A DNA stretch of 64,000 nucleotides. Source: an uncultured Opitutia bacterium (lineage in GTDB: Bacteria > Verrucomicrobiota > Verrucomicrobiia > Opitutales > Opitutaceae). The first letter of the stretch is position 1, and every line of letters begins with the position of its first letter. Under the pieces are notes generated by a model. That model did no database searches. It was not told the origin of the DNA and worked only from the letters and a program-made list of their open reading frames with translations. The DNA lies in assembly GCA_903881475.1 (NCBI GenBank), contig CAIRTK010000001.1, positions 1-64,000 on the forward strand, in the 5' to 3' direction. A program made the position numbers and the translations under genes. Of this stretch, positions 56,194 through 64,000 are shown piece by piece.

Positions 56194-57480
56194 ATGCTCT
56201 GGCTTTACCGCATTCTTTATTTCCCCATGCTGCTGGTGCTGGCGCCGGCCTACCTGTGGCGGATGCGCCGGCGCGGCGGCTACCGGGAGAATTTCCTGCA
56301 CCGGTTCGGGGCGCACCGGGGCCTGCCGGCGAAGCGTCCGGGCGTCCGGCGGATCTGGCTCCAGGCGGTGAGCGTCGGCGAAGTGCTCGCCATCGCGCCG
56401 CTGATCGCGGCGCTGAAGCAGGCGGACGGCGTGGAAATCTACCTCACGACCACCACCAGCACGGGCTACCGGCTGGCGGGGGAGCGGTATGGCGGACAGA
56501 CCATCGGCATCGGTTATTTTCCCCTCGACTGGTGGCCGTTTGCGCGCCGGAGCTGGCGGCAGATCGCGCCGGACCTTGTCATCCTGACCGAGGGCGAACG
56601 CTGGCCGGAGCATATGCACCAGGCGGCGGTGCGCGGCGTGCCGGTGCTGTGCATCAACGCGCGGCTGTCCGACCGGAGTTTTCGCCGGATGCAATCGTTT
56701 CCCCCGGCGGCGCGGCTCATGCTGGAAGGGATCACGCGGCTGCTGCCCTGCTCGGCGCAGGACGCGGCGCGGTTCGGGGAGCTGGGATTTCCGGCCGGGC
56801 GGCTGACAACCACCGGCAACATCAAGCTCGATGTCACGATTCCGCGGCTGACGGCGAAGCGGAAGGCGGACCTGCGCCGCGAACTCGGGTTGCCGGCGGG
56901 ACTCGTGCTGATGGGTGCGTCGACGTGGCCGGGCGAGGAAGCCGCGCTGGTCGCGACACTGCGCCGCGCGCGGGCCGGCGGACGGGACTGCTCGCTGCTG
57001 CTGGTGCCGCGGCATGCGGAGCGCCGGGCCGAGCTCGGGCGCCTGCTGCAGGACACGGGCCTGCGGTTTCATTTCCGCTCGCGCGGCCCCGCGGCCGGCG
57101 AAGTGGATGTGGCGGTGGCCGACACCACGGGCGAGATGCGCCAGCTGCTGCAGCTGGCGGACCTGGTCTTCGTGGGCAAGAGCCTGCCGCCGCACACCGA
57201 GGGACAGACGCCCGTCGAGTCCGCGGCGTTGGAAAAACCGATGCTGTTCGGGCCGGGCATGGGCAATTTCCGGCTGATTGCGCGCGACCTGCTGGCGCGC
57301 CAGGCCGCGGTCCAGGTAGCGGATGCGGCGGCGCTGGCCGAACGGGCGGCATCGCTGCTGGACGATGCGGCGCAACGCGCCAGCCTCTCGGCGGCGGCGG
57401 GCGGGTGGCAGCGCGACAATGCCGGGGCGATGGATCGCACGCTCGCCGTGATCCGCGAGGAGCTGGCGAAGCTGGGCTAG
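56194..57480 (+). CDS. waaA: 3-deoxy-D-manno-octulosonic acid (KDO) transferase
   Basis: 428 aa. It adds KDO to lipid A precursors at the inner-membrane face. It has an N-terminal membrane anchor (LWLYRILYFPMLLVLAPAYLW), the catalytic glutamate region IWLQAVSVGEVLAIAPLI, LTTTTSTGYRLA, LVILTEGERWPEH, GNIKLD, and the CMP-KDO part VADTTGEMRQLLQLADLVFVGKSL ... GQTPVESAALEKPMLFGP. Its presence implies an LPS-type outer membrane. It converges with the histidine kinase gene 13 bp away. Confidence 0.95.
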   Translation: MLWLYRILYFPMLLVLAPAYLWRMRRRGGYRENFLHRFGAHRGLPAKRPGVRRIWLQAVSVGEVLAIAPLIAALKQADGVEIYLTTTTSTGYRLAGERYGGQTIGIGYFPLDWWPFARRSWRQIAPDLVILTEGERWPEHMHQAAVRGVPVLCINARLSDRSFRRMQSFPPAARLMLEGITRLLPCSAQDAARFGELGFPAGRLTTTGNIKLDVTIPRLTAKRKADLRRELGLPAGLVLMGASTWPGEEAALVATLRRARAGGRDCSLLLVPRHAERRAELGRLLQDTGLRFHFRSRGPAAGEVDVAVADTTGEMRQLLQLADLVFVGKSLPPHTEGQTPVESAALEKPMLFGPGMGNFRLIARDLLARQAAVQVADAAALAERAASLLDDAAQRASLSAAAGGWQRDNAGAMDRTLAVIREELAKLG

Positions 57481-57493
57481 GCGCGACCCGCCG

Positions 57494-59575
57494 TCAAAGG
57501 GGCGGCGACTTCGCGGGCGCGGTCCGCAGATAAGGCGAGCAGACCTGGGTGATTTCCGCCATGGTGAAGGGCTTGGCGATTACCGGCACATTCCATTGAG
57601 CAATTTCATCCTCCATCCTGAACTCGCCCGGATGCCCGGTGATAAAGACAAAATTGGGTGCCAGCTTGGAATGGGTTTCGCGGATGCGCACATAAAGTTC
57701 CGGCCCGGTCATGACCGGCATCCTGATATCTGAGAGGATCAAGTTGTAGATGCCCCGTTCGAGCGCCAACAGGGCCTCGGCCCCATTCGCCGCCATATCG
57801 ACTTGGCAGCGAAACTGGGTGCGCAGGACCTCCTGCAGCAACAGGCAGACGACTTCCTCGTCCTCGACGATAAGTACCCGGGTTGTGTGCAGACTGACGC
57901 CGGCCGCGGCGGATGTGGCCGGTTGGGGCGCTTCCGATGCGGACAGCAGCGGAGACCTCTTCTCCAATGGCAGAGTGACGGTGAAAGACGTCCCTTTGCC
58001 AAACTGGCTCTCTACGTGGATTTCGCCTCCGTGCTGCCGCACCACACTGTAGCAAATGCTAAGACCCAAGCCGGTGCCATGCTCCGGTCCCTTGGTGGTG
58101 AAGAAGGGGTCGAAAATGCGACGGAGGTTTTCCCCGGAGATGCCGCAGCCGTTGTCGGTCACCGTCAAGGTGGCGAGGGGGTCGCCGGCCTTGAGTTCCA
58201 GCACCAGCAGCGGATGAGGCCGCCCCGTTAGTGCGTGCATGGCATTCAACATCAGGTTGATGACGACCTGCTTGACCTGGGCGGCTTCGGCCAGGACCCA
58301 GGTGGGTGACGAGGGCAGCAGAGTGCGGATCTCGCAGCGGCTCTCCCGCAGTTGGTAGCGTAGGATGGCCACTGCCTCCTCGACGATCGGCCGCAGGTCC
58401 ACGGTGGCCATGACGGGTGATGCGGGCTTGGAGAGCTGGAGCAGCTGGCGCACGATCTCGGCCGCCTCGGCCGCGCCCTTCTTGATGAACCCGAGGTAGC
58501 TCTGGGCGGTGCTGGCTGGACAGTCGGAGAGTAATTCCGCGAAACCCCTGACGGGGGTAAGCTTGTTGTTCAGCTCATGCGCGATACCGCCGACCAAGGT
58601 GTCGAGCAGCGTCTGCTTTTCCTGGCGCAGCAGGTTCCTTTCGAGGGCGCGCTGGTCAGTGATGTCGTCCAGGCAAGTGCAGACCTGGCCGGTTTCCCGA
58701 ATCCAGTCGAATGAGCACCGGAAGAGGCGGGGACCGCGCTGAGGGACAAGCAGGTTGAATTCGCGGGTCAACGGCGGCGAATCGCCCCGGATGCATTTTT
58801 GCAGCAGCGCGAGGAACTCCGCGCGCTCCTCCGCGACGACGCAGCTTACAAACGGGATGCGGGCGGCTGAATCGGGATCCAGGCCCAGCAGGGCGGCCAG
58901 CCGCTGATTATGTTCATGGAGTCCGCCCTGCACGTCGAGAAACGCCACTCCCAAAATCTGACTCTTAAACAAGCCCAGGTACAGGCCCTGCGATTGCCGT
59001 AACGCATGGTTCGTGCGGAACAACTCGAGATTTTGCTGCCGCAATTCCTCAAGTTGCTGCTCGACCAGGAGGGATTGCAGCTGGGCCAGGGCCCCGACCG
59101 GAATCAGCCCAAGCAGCCGGGACTCACGGTCCACGAGTACGACTTCCTCTTGGAATTCCTCGTTCTGCCGGGCCATCGCGCGATTCAGCAACTCGCGCAC
59201 CGGCATGTCGCAGGGCACGATCAGGGGATGCGAAACGCGCACAGACTCGACCGGGCTTTGGCTGTAGAGGGCAAAGCCGAAGCGCGAACTCATGATGAAT
59301 CCGATTTGCCCGCGGGCGCACAGCCCGACCACCCGGTCGTTGTCCACCAGCGCCATGTACTCCACCCGCTGCGTCTGAAAAGCCCGATGCGCGATTTCCA
59401 GCGGCGTGCCCGCGGCCACAAATTCGCGATGGTGCACGAGCGACTCGAGGGGAGTGCCTTCGGCCTTGAGCAATGACAGCTTGGGTTCCGGAACCGGCGG
59501 CGGCGCGCTTGTCCAGTCGGAATGGGCCGAAACGACTGCTGACAGGGAAGGGTATGAAGCAACATGCGGATGCAT
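57494..59575 (-). CDS. Hybrid histidine kinase: CBS pair, PAS, HisKA, HATPase, receiver
   Basis: 693 aa from ATG 59575. The order is a CBS-domain pair (about 40-175: AHRAFQTQRVEYMALVDNDRVVG ... VVLVDRESRLLGLIPVGAL), a short coiled coil, PAS (205-310), the phospho-acceptor H333 in IAHELNNKLTPVRGF, the N-box NLMLNAMHAL, DNGCGIS, FDPFFTTK, GTGLGLS, and a C-terminal receiver with E-D-E-E, D616 (LSDIRMP) and K668 (IAKPF). There is no transmembrane segment, so it is a cytoplasmic sensor perhaps reading adenine nucleotides via CBS. An alternative ATG at 59644 would add 23 residues. No cognate regulator is adjacent. Confidence 0.93.
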   Translation of the reverse strand: MHPHVASYPSLSAVVSAHSDWTSAPPPVPEPKLSLLKAEGTPLESLVHHREFVAAGTPLEIAHRAFQTQRVEYMALVDNDRVVGLCARGQIGFIMSSRFGFALYSQSPVESVRVSHPLIVPCDMPVRELLNRAMARQNEEFQEEVVLVDRESRLLGLIPVGALAQLQSLLVEQQLEELRQQNLELFRTNHALRQSQGLYLGLFKSQILGVAFLDVQGGLHEHNQRLAALLGLDPDSAARIPFVSCVVAEERAEFLALLQKCIRGDSPPLTREFNLLVPQRGPRLFRCSFDWIRETGQVCTCLDDITDQRALERNLLRQEKQTLLDTLVGGIAHELNNKLTPVRGFAELLSDCPASTAQSYLGFIKKGAAEAAEIVRQLLQLSKPASPVMATVDLRPIVEEAVAILRYQLRESRCEIRTLLPSSPTWVLAEAAQVKQVVINLMLNAMHALTGRPHPLLVLELKAGDPLATLTVTDNGCGISGENLRRIFDPFFTTKGPEHGTGLGLSICYSVVRQHGGEIHVESQFGKGTSFTVTLPLEKRSPLLSASEAPQPATSAAAGVSLHTTRVLIVEDEEVVCLLLQEVLRTQFRCQVDMAANGAEALLALERGIYNLILSDIRMPVMTGPELYVRIRETHSKLAPNFVFITGHPGEFRMEDEIAQWNVPVIAKPFTMAEITQVCSPYLRTAPAKSPPL

Positions 59576-59897
59576 AGGGCATTTTGTCCGAACCCATCGG
59601 TTGCATGCCACCGCGATGCGTAACGATTGAGTGAAACTGCGCATCACCCAGGTCCGGGCGTTATCATGGGAGGGCGAATGATGGAAGGCGCTGTCTGTCC
59701 AAAGCTGGGTGCGCCCGGTCACGCGGCGGGCGACCTGCCCTGGCGCCGGGGATTTTCCGCAATGGGTGAGCCCCGGCAGAGAGAGGGGCGGGGTGCCAGA
59801 GTGGTGTGCCGCTTATATCGGCCTGAAGGTGGCTGATTGTAACATTGGTGGGTTTGTATCCGCCGTGGCCGTGTTCATATTCAATCCACCTATTGCC
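59576..59897. other. Gene-free region between kinase and small hypothetical gene
   Basis: 322 bp between divergent genes that must hold both promoters. I see no strong -35/-10 pair, repeat or structured RNA. The plus-strand frame entering from 59709 is not protein-like before the ATG at 59898. Confidence 0.5.
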
Positions 59898-60209
59898 ATG
59901 GGCTTCTCTGCCGAAACTGACTCAGCAACCTCCCTGGAGAAAGCGAAGGCGCTCTTCGCACTGCTCGATGCGGCGGATGAGGAGGAGCGCCTGCGGGGCA
60001 CAACGTGCAAGCCCCGTTGGATTGAAGCCAAGGGCCGGGCCAATGAGCGAGACTACGATGACGGCGAGACGTATGGGGCCTTGCTCGAGGAGCTCGATCA
60101 GGTCGGCGCGCTGGAAGGCAGCTGGATGCAAGAGCGGTGGCACGACCTGAAGACCCGCCTTGATTGGAGTCGCGGGCCGAATTTGCCTCCGGGGCAGAAT
60201 CGGGGATAG
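59898..60209 (+). CDS. Hypothetical protein, 103 aa
   Basis: It begins MGFSAETDSATSLEKAKALFALLDAADEEERL and continues mostly helical and acidic, with several tryptophans (GSWMQERWHDLKTRLDWSRG). No family is recognised. The start follows ATTGCC. Composition and codon use are compatible with a real gene, but there is no operon partner or motif to confirm it. Confidence 0.5.
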   Translation: MGFSAETDSATSLEKAKALFALLDAADEEERLRGTTCKPRWIEAKGRANERDYDDGETYGALLEELDQVGALEGSWMQERWHDLKTRLDWSRGPNLPPGQNRG

Positions 60210-60301
60210 CGCAGCCACGGGGCCGGGCCAGTCCGGCCTTCGCGACAGGCTCGGGCGGTGGCGTAGCCGGCAGGAATCGAGGGCTGGTTTGCCGACCCGC
60301 G

Positions 60302-61111
60302 CTATAATGCGCTGGCGGTTTCGACCTTCGTCTCCTCCACGGCCTCCGGCTCCGGGGGGAATTCGCGGATGAAGTTCGTGTACTCGATCAGCTCGTAGCG
60401 GCCGTCGAGGTGCTCGACGATGGCGGTGAGCGACTCGACCCAGTCGCCGGAATTCAGGTAGTGGACGCCGCCCAGCATCTTGTCGGCGGCCGTGTGGATG
60501 TGGCCGCACATGACGCCCGTGCAGCCGCGTTCCTGCGCGAGCTGCGCGATGTGGTCCTCGAAGTTCGACACGTGGCTGACGGCCTCCTTGACGCGGGCCT
60601 TGATCGCCCGGCTGAGCGACCAGTATTCCTTGCCGCGCCAGGCCCGCCACGCGTTGTAGGCGCGGTTGAGCCGGAGCAGCGCGCGGTAGCCCCAGTCTCC
60701 GAGATGAGCGAGGAAGACGAAGTTCTTGGTGACGGAGTCGAACACGTCGCCGTGAAGCACGAGGTAGCGTCCGCGCGGACCCTCGTGCACGTAGTCCTCG
60801 ACGATGCGCAGCTGCTCGAAGTCGAGGGGCAGGAACGAAGCGAGGATGTCGTCGTGGTTGCCGCGCAGGTAAACCACCTCGGTGTCGCGCTTTTCCAGCT
60901 TCTTCAGGATGATCCGGATGAAGCGCGTGTGGGCCTTGGTCCACTGGCCGCCGCGCCTTAGCTGCCAGCCGTCGATGATGTCGCCGTTGAGGATGAGTCG
61001 GTCGCAACGGACATGGCGGAGGAAATGATTCACCTCGCGCGCCTTGCAGTCCGCGGTGCCGAGATGGACGTCGGAGAGGATGACGGTGCGGACGCGCAGC
61101 GTGGGTTTCAT
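60302..61111 (-). CDS. LpxH-like UDP-2,3-diacylglucosamine pyrophosphatase family metallophosphoesterase
   Basis: 269 aa. Calcineurin-type motifs are ILSDVHLG, LILNGDIIDGW, YLRGNHDD, VLHGDVFDS and MCGHIHTA, with NSGDWVESL following, the pattern of COG2908 proteins. By homology it would cut UDP-2,3-diacylglucosamine to lipid X in lipid A synthesis, consistent with waaA and lipid genes nearby. Proteins of this longer subgroup also include uncharacterised phosphatases. Confidence 0.86.
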   Translation of the reverse strand: MKPTLRVRTVILSDVHLGTADCKAREVNHFLRHVRCDRLILNGDIIDGWQLRRGGQWTKAHTRFIRIILKKLEKRDTEVVYLRGNHDDILASFLPLDFEQLRIVEDYVHEGPRGRYLVLHGDVFDSVTKNFVFLAHLGDWGYRALLRLNRAYNAWRAWRGKEYWSLSRAIKARVKEAVSHVSNFEDHIAQLAQERGCTGVMCGHIHTAADKMLGGVHYLNSGDWVESLTAIVEHLDGRYELIEYTNFIREFPPEPEAVEETKVETASAL

Positions 61112-61153
61112 GGGAGGGCCGGAAGTTTCCGCCCCCGTTTGCCCCCGGCCGTG

Positions 61154-61192
61154 CCTCCGGCAATGTCACTTATTAAGTGACATTGCCGGAGG
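61154..61192. repeat. 39-nt near-perfect palindrome H2
   Basis: Two 19-bp arms starting CCTCCGGCAATGTCACTTA flank a single central T. The inner 19 bases (TGTCACTTATTAAGTGACA) share a consensus with H1 and H3. It is immediately downstream of the diacylglycerol-kinase-like gene on the minus strand and upstream of the LpxH-like gene. Confidence 0.7.
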
Positions 61193-61206
61193 GCTTCAGC
61201 CGGGAA

Positions 61207-61229
61207 AGTGTCATCTAACAAATGACACT
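61207..61229. repeat. Short palindrome H3
   Basis: AGTGTCAT-CTAACAA-ATGACACT, located 14 bases from H2. It has the same outer TGTCA/TGACA spacing but a different core. H2 and H3 together may form the 3' end of the lipid operon. Confidence 0.65.
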
Positions 61230-61250
61230 GGTCTGAGCGGGTGGGCGGGA

Positions 61251-62195
61251 TCATGGCGGGGAGAAGGCGAAGCCGGCGGGGGCGCGGGCGTCGTCGGCGG
61301 GGGTGACCCGGGCGTGCACGGGCACGAGCAGGCGGAGGCTCCGGGGCTGAGCCCGGACCTCGACGGTGGCCGCGGCCGCATGGGTTTCCCCGTCGGTGTG
61401 GATGAGCCCGGGCCGGGCGCGCTCGATGAGAAAATGCGCGCCCCGCAGCCGCACCACGCGCGGGCTCGCGCCGAGGCGGCCAAGAAACAGCCGGGCGATG
61501 AGCGGCACGGCGGCGGCGTACCCGACGGGCCGCACGGCCACGAGGTCGAGTTCGCCGTCGTCCACGCGGGCGCCCGGGGCGATCAGGGCGCCGTTGCCGT
61601 ACTGGTCGGAATTGGCGATGGCGACGAGGAACGTGGACAGCGCCTCAGTGCGGCCGCCGCCATGGATGACGGTCCACTCGGACTCGCGGGCGTGGAACGC
61701 GGCGAAGCCGGTGCGGGCATAGGCCGCGAGGCCGCGGCGGGTGAGCAGGTTGAAGCGGCGGCTGACCTCGGCATCGAAGCCGAAGCCCATGGCGTTGAAG
61801 AACGGCCGGCCGTTGGCGGTGCCGGTGTCGATCGCGGCGACGCGGGCGGCGGGATCCGCAGCCAGGGCGAGGGCCTCGGGCAGCCGGGTGGGGATGCCCA
61901 GATGGAGCGCGAGGCCGTTGCCGGAACCGCAGGGCACCAGGCCCAGCGCGGCCGGCGAATGCAGCAGCGCCTGGGCGGTCTCGTTCATGGTGCCGTCGCC
62001 GCCGATCGCGATGACGCGGTCGCAGCCCGCGGCGAGGGCGGCCTGCGCGAGCCGGGTCGCGTGTCCGGGACACTCGGTCAGGACCAGGTCGGCCGTGAGC
62101 CCGCGGGTGGCGATGAAGTCGCGGACGTGCCGGGCAAGCCAGGGCCGGCGGACATTGCGGCCGGAGACGGGATTCAGGATGAAGCGGGTTTTCAT
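61251..62195 (-). CDS. Diacylglycerol kinase-family lipid kinase
   Basis: 314 aa. N-terminal KTRFILNPVSGRN, the nucleotide loop VIAIGGDGTMNE, GLVPCGSGNGLALHLG and the C-terminal DGELDLVAVRP and IHTDGETHAAAA identify the DagK/YegS/sphingosine-kinase-like fold. It would phosphorylate a lipid alcohol. Its ATG overlaps the stop of the upstream MGDG-synthase-like gene (ATGA at 62192-62195), so both are co-translated. Confidence 0.92.
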   Translation of the reverse strand: MKTRFILNPVSGRNVRRPWLARHVRDFIATRGLTADLVLTECPGHATRLAQAALAAGCDRVIAIGGDGTMNETAQALLHSPAALGLVPCGSGNGLALHLGIPTRLPEALALAADPAARVAAIDTGTANGRPFFNAMGFGFDAEVSRRFNLLTRRGLAAYARTGFAAFHARESEWTVIHGGGRTEALSTFLVAIANSDQYGNGALIAPGARVDDGELDLVAVRPVGYAAAVPLIARLFLGRLGASPRVVRLRGAHFLIERARPGLIHTDGETHAAAATVEVRAQPRSLRLLVPVHARVTPADDARAPAGFAFSPP

Positions 62196-63322
62196 GCGAG
62201 CGAGACGACGGGGCGCGGTTCGACGGCGGCCAGGACGTGGCGGGCGATGTCGCGGGCGGCCTCGGGGTGGGAGATCGGGGCGAGCGCGGCGCGCCACTCG
62301 CGCCAGACGCGGCCGCGGTCGGCGAACGCGTGGCGCAGCGTGGCGATGACGGCGTCGGGCGTGGGGGCGAGCGCCCCGGCGCGGTGGCGGCGGAGCAGCT
62401 CGTAGTTGCCCTCCTCCTGGCCCGGCACGACCTGGCTGACGACCATCGGGCACAGGGCGTTGATGGCCTCCTGCGTGGTGGCGCCCCCGGCCTTGCTGAC
62501 GACCGCGTGATGCGTCATGAGCAGGTGCGGAATCTGGTGCGTCCAGCCGAGGATGGTCGCGGGCCGCCGGCGGCCCGCCGCGAGGGCGGTGAGCTGGCGC
62601 TGGAGCCGCTCATCGCGGCCGACGGCGCAGGTGATCTCCCAGTCGTCCTCGGCGAGCAGCCGGCGGGCAGTCTCGGCCGCGTGGCGCTTGCCGGAATTGA
62701 TGATCTGCAGGACGCGCGGCGCGGCGCCGGTGGCGAGCTCGGGCGGCGTGAGCACGCCGGCCTGCCGGGCAAATATCGCGGGCACGGGAAAACCGGGGAC
62801 GTGCACGCGGGCCGGATCGAGGCCCGCGCGCAGGACGACGGCCGCGGAGTCCTCGTTGGGCAGGAACCAGCCGTCGCAGGGGGCGCGGTACCAGAGCGAA
62901 TGGATGCTGATGGAGTCGGTGACGATGTTGTACCGCGGGAGGGCGGGGCCGCCGGTGCGCGCGATGTGGTCGAGCAGGAACGTGCAGACGGGAAAGGTGC
63001 AGCAGACGGCGTCGGGCCGCTCGCGGGCGAGCACGCGGCGGAGCACGCGGGTCTCGCGCGCAAAGAACCAGAGGCGGCGCTCGACGACGTGGGAGCGGTC
63101 GATCCAGTGGTACAGGCGGCTCCAGGCATGCGGGGCGCCGTTGATGAGCGTGAGGTAGCCGCGGCGGGCGAGGGAATTGAAGCGCGGGGCGGCGAGGGCG
63201 AAAATGTCCACGACCACCGCAGCGCCCTCGCCGGCCTCGCGGTCGATGGCGGCGGCGAGGGCGCGGGCGGCGGCGTTGTGGCCTTCGCCGAAGCCGGCGG
63301 TGAGGATGAGGATCTTGGTCAT
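62192..63322 (-). CDS. MGDG-synthase/MurG-like glycosyltransferase (GT28)
   Basis: 376 aa. The N-terminus MTKILILTAGFGEGHNAAARAL and the segment FNSLARRGYLTLINGAPHAWSRLYHWIDRS match the monogalactosyldiacylglycerol-synthase domain. The C-terminal half holds LQIINSGKRHA, TILGWTHQIPHLLMTHHAVVSKAGGATTQEAINALCPMVV and QVVPGQEEGNYELL, the UDP-sugar-binding GT28 pattern. It probably glycosylates diacylglycerol for membrane glycolipid. It overlaps genes on both sides by four bases. Confidence 0.93.
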   Translation of the reverse strand: MTKILILTAGFGEGHNAAARALAAAIDREAGEGAAVVVDIFALAAPRFNSLARRGYLTLINGAPHAWSRLYHWIDRSHVVERRLWFFARETRVLRRVLARERPDAVCCTFPVCTFLLDHIARTGGPALPRYNIVTDSISIHSLWYRAPCDGWFLPNEDSAAVVLRAGLDPARVHVPGFPVPAIFARQAGVLTPPELATGAAPRVLQIINSGKRHAAETARRLLAEDDWEITCAVGRDERLQRQLTALAAGRRRPATILGWTHQIPHLLMTHHAVVSKAGGATTQEAINALCPMVVSQVVPGQEEGNYELLRRHRAGALAPTPDAVIATLRHAFADRGRVWREWRAALAPISHPEAARDIARHVLAAVEPRPVVSLA

Positions 63323-64000
63323 GAGGGGCGGTGGGCGGCGACGACGGCAAGCAGGTCGGCCTCGAAGCGGGTGATGACGTGGTCCCAGGACTGGGGTTCG
63401 AGGGTGAGCCGGGCGGCGCGGCGCAGGCGGGTGCGCAGTGGGGCGTCGGCGGCGAGGCGGACGGCGGCGGCGATGAGCTGATCGGGCCGGTCGCAGGGGA
63501 CGGTGAGGCCGTTTTCGCCGTCGCGGATGAACTGGCGGGCGGCGGCATAGTCGAAGCCGGCGACGGCAAGGCCGCTCGCCATGGCCTCGGTCAGGACATT
63601 GCCGAAGGTCTCGGTGAGGCTGGCGTGGACGTAGAGATCCGCCGAGGCGTAGTGGCGCGCGAGTTCCTCGCGGGGAATGAAGCCGGTGAACCGGTATTCC
63701 GGATGCGCGCGCTCGAACCGGCTGCGGAGCGGGCCGTCGCCGACAAGGACGAAGCGGCAGCGGGGCTGGGCGGCGCGGAGGGCGGCGAAGGCGCGGAAGA
63801 GGAGCGGGTAGTTTTTTTCCGCGGCCATGCGGCCGGCGTGCAGCACGACAGGATCATCCGGGCCGGCGCCCCAGGTGGCGCGCAGGGCCGGCGAGGCGTG
63901 GGCCGGATTGAACTGGGTGGTGTCGACGCCGCGCGACAGCACCCGCAGCCCGCTGAAACCGAGGCCCTGCAATTCCGTGCATAGCTCGGCGGTCGGGGCG
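63319..64000 (-). CDS. Glycosyltransferase family 4 (partial, runs off the right edge)
   Basis: Only the C-terminal ~227 residues are in the window; the frame stays open to base 64000 (PTAELCTELQGLGFSGLRVLSRGVDTTQFNP). Motifs are VVLHAGRMAAEKNYPLLFRAFAAL, CRFVLVGDGPLRSRFE, and the GT4 EX7E region YVHASLTETFGNVLTEAMASGLAVAGFDYAAARQFI. It is similar to mannosyl- or glucosyl-transferases acting on membrane lipids. Its stop overlaps the start of the GT28 gene, making it the first visible gene of the operon. Confidence 0.92.
   Translation of the reverse strand, partial: APTAELCTELQGLGFSGLRVLSRGVDTTQFNPAHASPALRATWGAGPDDPVVLHAGRMAAEKNYPLLFRAFAALRAAQPRCRFVLVGDGPLRSRFERAHPEYRFTGFIPREELARHYASADLYVHASLTETFGNVLTEAMASGLAVAGFDYAAARQFIRDGENGLTVPCDRPDQLIAAAVRLAADAPLRTRLRRAARLTLEPQSWDHVITRFEADLLAVVAAHRPS

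Overview
The window is high-GC bacterial chromosome that I would place in the Opitutaceae (Verrucomicrobiota). This is inference from gene content, no marker rRNA being present. The pointers are a duplicated PII/AmtB locus, a KDO transferase with other envelope-lipid genes, a secreted S8 protease with a repeated C-terminal module of the type common in Opitutaceae, a Mg-type HemB, and very many dispersed palindromic repeats. Almost all genes are chromosomal housekeeping or metabolic genes. I see no prophage, integrative element, CRISPR array or complete insertion sequence. Part of one more gene runs off the right edge.

Layout. 0.4-6.2 kb: gpmI, two small unknown genes, a secreted SUMF-domain protein and aspS. 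6.3-8.9 kb: glnK-amtB-glnK closed by a strong terminator. 8.9-14.1 kb: a complete four-gene trans-4-hydroxy-L-proline catabolic cluster (epimerase, D-hydroxyproline dehydrogenase, deaminase, 2-oxoglutarate semialdehyde dehydrogenase) leading to 2-oxoglutarate. 14.1-14.8 kb: a REP-associated tyrosine transposase (RAYT) flanked by its probable REP/REPIN sequences. 14.8-22.4 kb: thrS, cysS, hemB, an outer-membrane export lipoprotein, an acidic-tailed protein and pyrD. 22.6 kb: tRNA-Leu(GAG). 22.9-28 kb: a large low-complexity protein, a thioesterase, tsaE, thiL and a CPBP protease. 28.2-31.2 kb: pyrR-pyrB-pyrC on the minus strand. 31.3-34.3 kb: a GntR-ABC ATPase-permease operon. 34.5-38.8 kb: the S8 protease. 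39-48 kb, minus strand: a nuclease-helicase fusion, recO, a DUF502 protein, ybeY, pgpH, phoH and a HIT protein. 48.3-50.2 kb: tetR-fabF. 50.2-56 kb: two M16 peptidases. 56.2-64 kb: waaA (kdtA), a CBS-PAS-histidine kinase-receiver protein, an LpxH-like phosphatase, and a lipid operon (GT4, MGDG-synthase-like, diacylglycerol kinase-like).

The most striking feature is repeat load. At least six unrelated families of inverted repeats fill the gaps between genes. The most abundant here is a ~115-bp whole-element palindrome present seven times (A1-A7), always downstream of at least one gene and never between divergent genes. A second family (B) has the REPIN architecture and brackets the RAYT gene. 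A third type of short repeat (CGGAT/CGAAAT-like, E) lies in gaps and also appears inside coding sequences of ybeY, recO, pyrR and the helicase, where it seems to add in-frame residues. Most genes with a visible leader lack a purine-rich Shine-Dalgarno sequence and instead have a pyrimidine tract ending in CCC or CTC directly before ATG.

Functionally the window combines nitrogen supply (PII/AmtB, hydroxyproline use), pyrimidine synthesis (pyrR, B, C, D), aminoacyl-tRNA synthesis (Asp, Thr, Cys), RNA and second-messenger turnover (ybeY, pgpH, phoH), fatty-acid and envelope-lipid biosynthesis, and secreted proteolysis.
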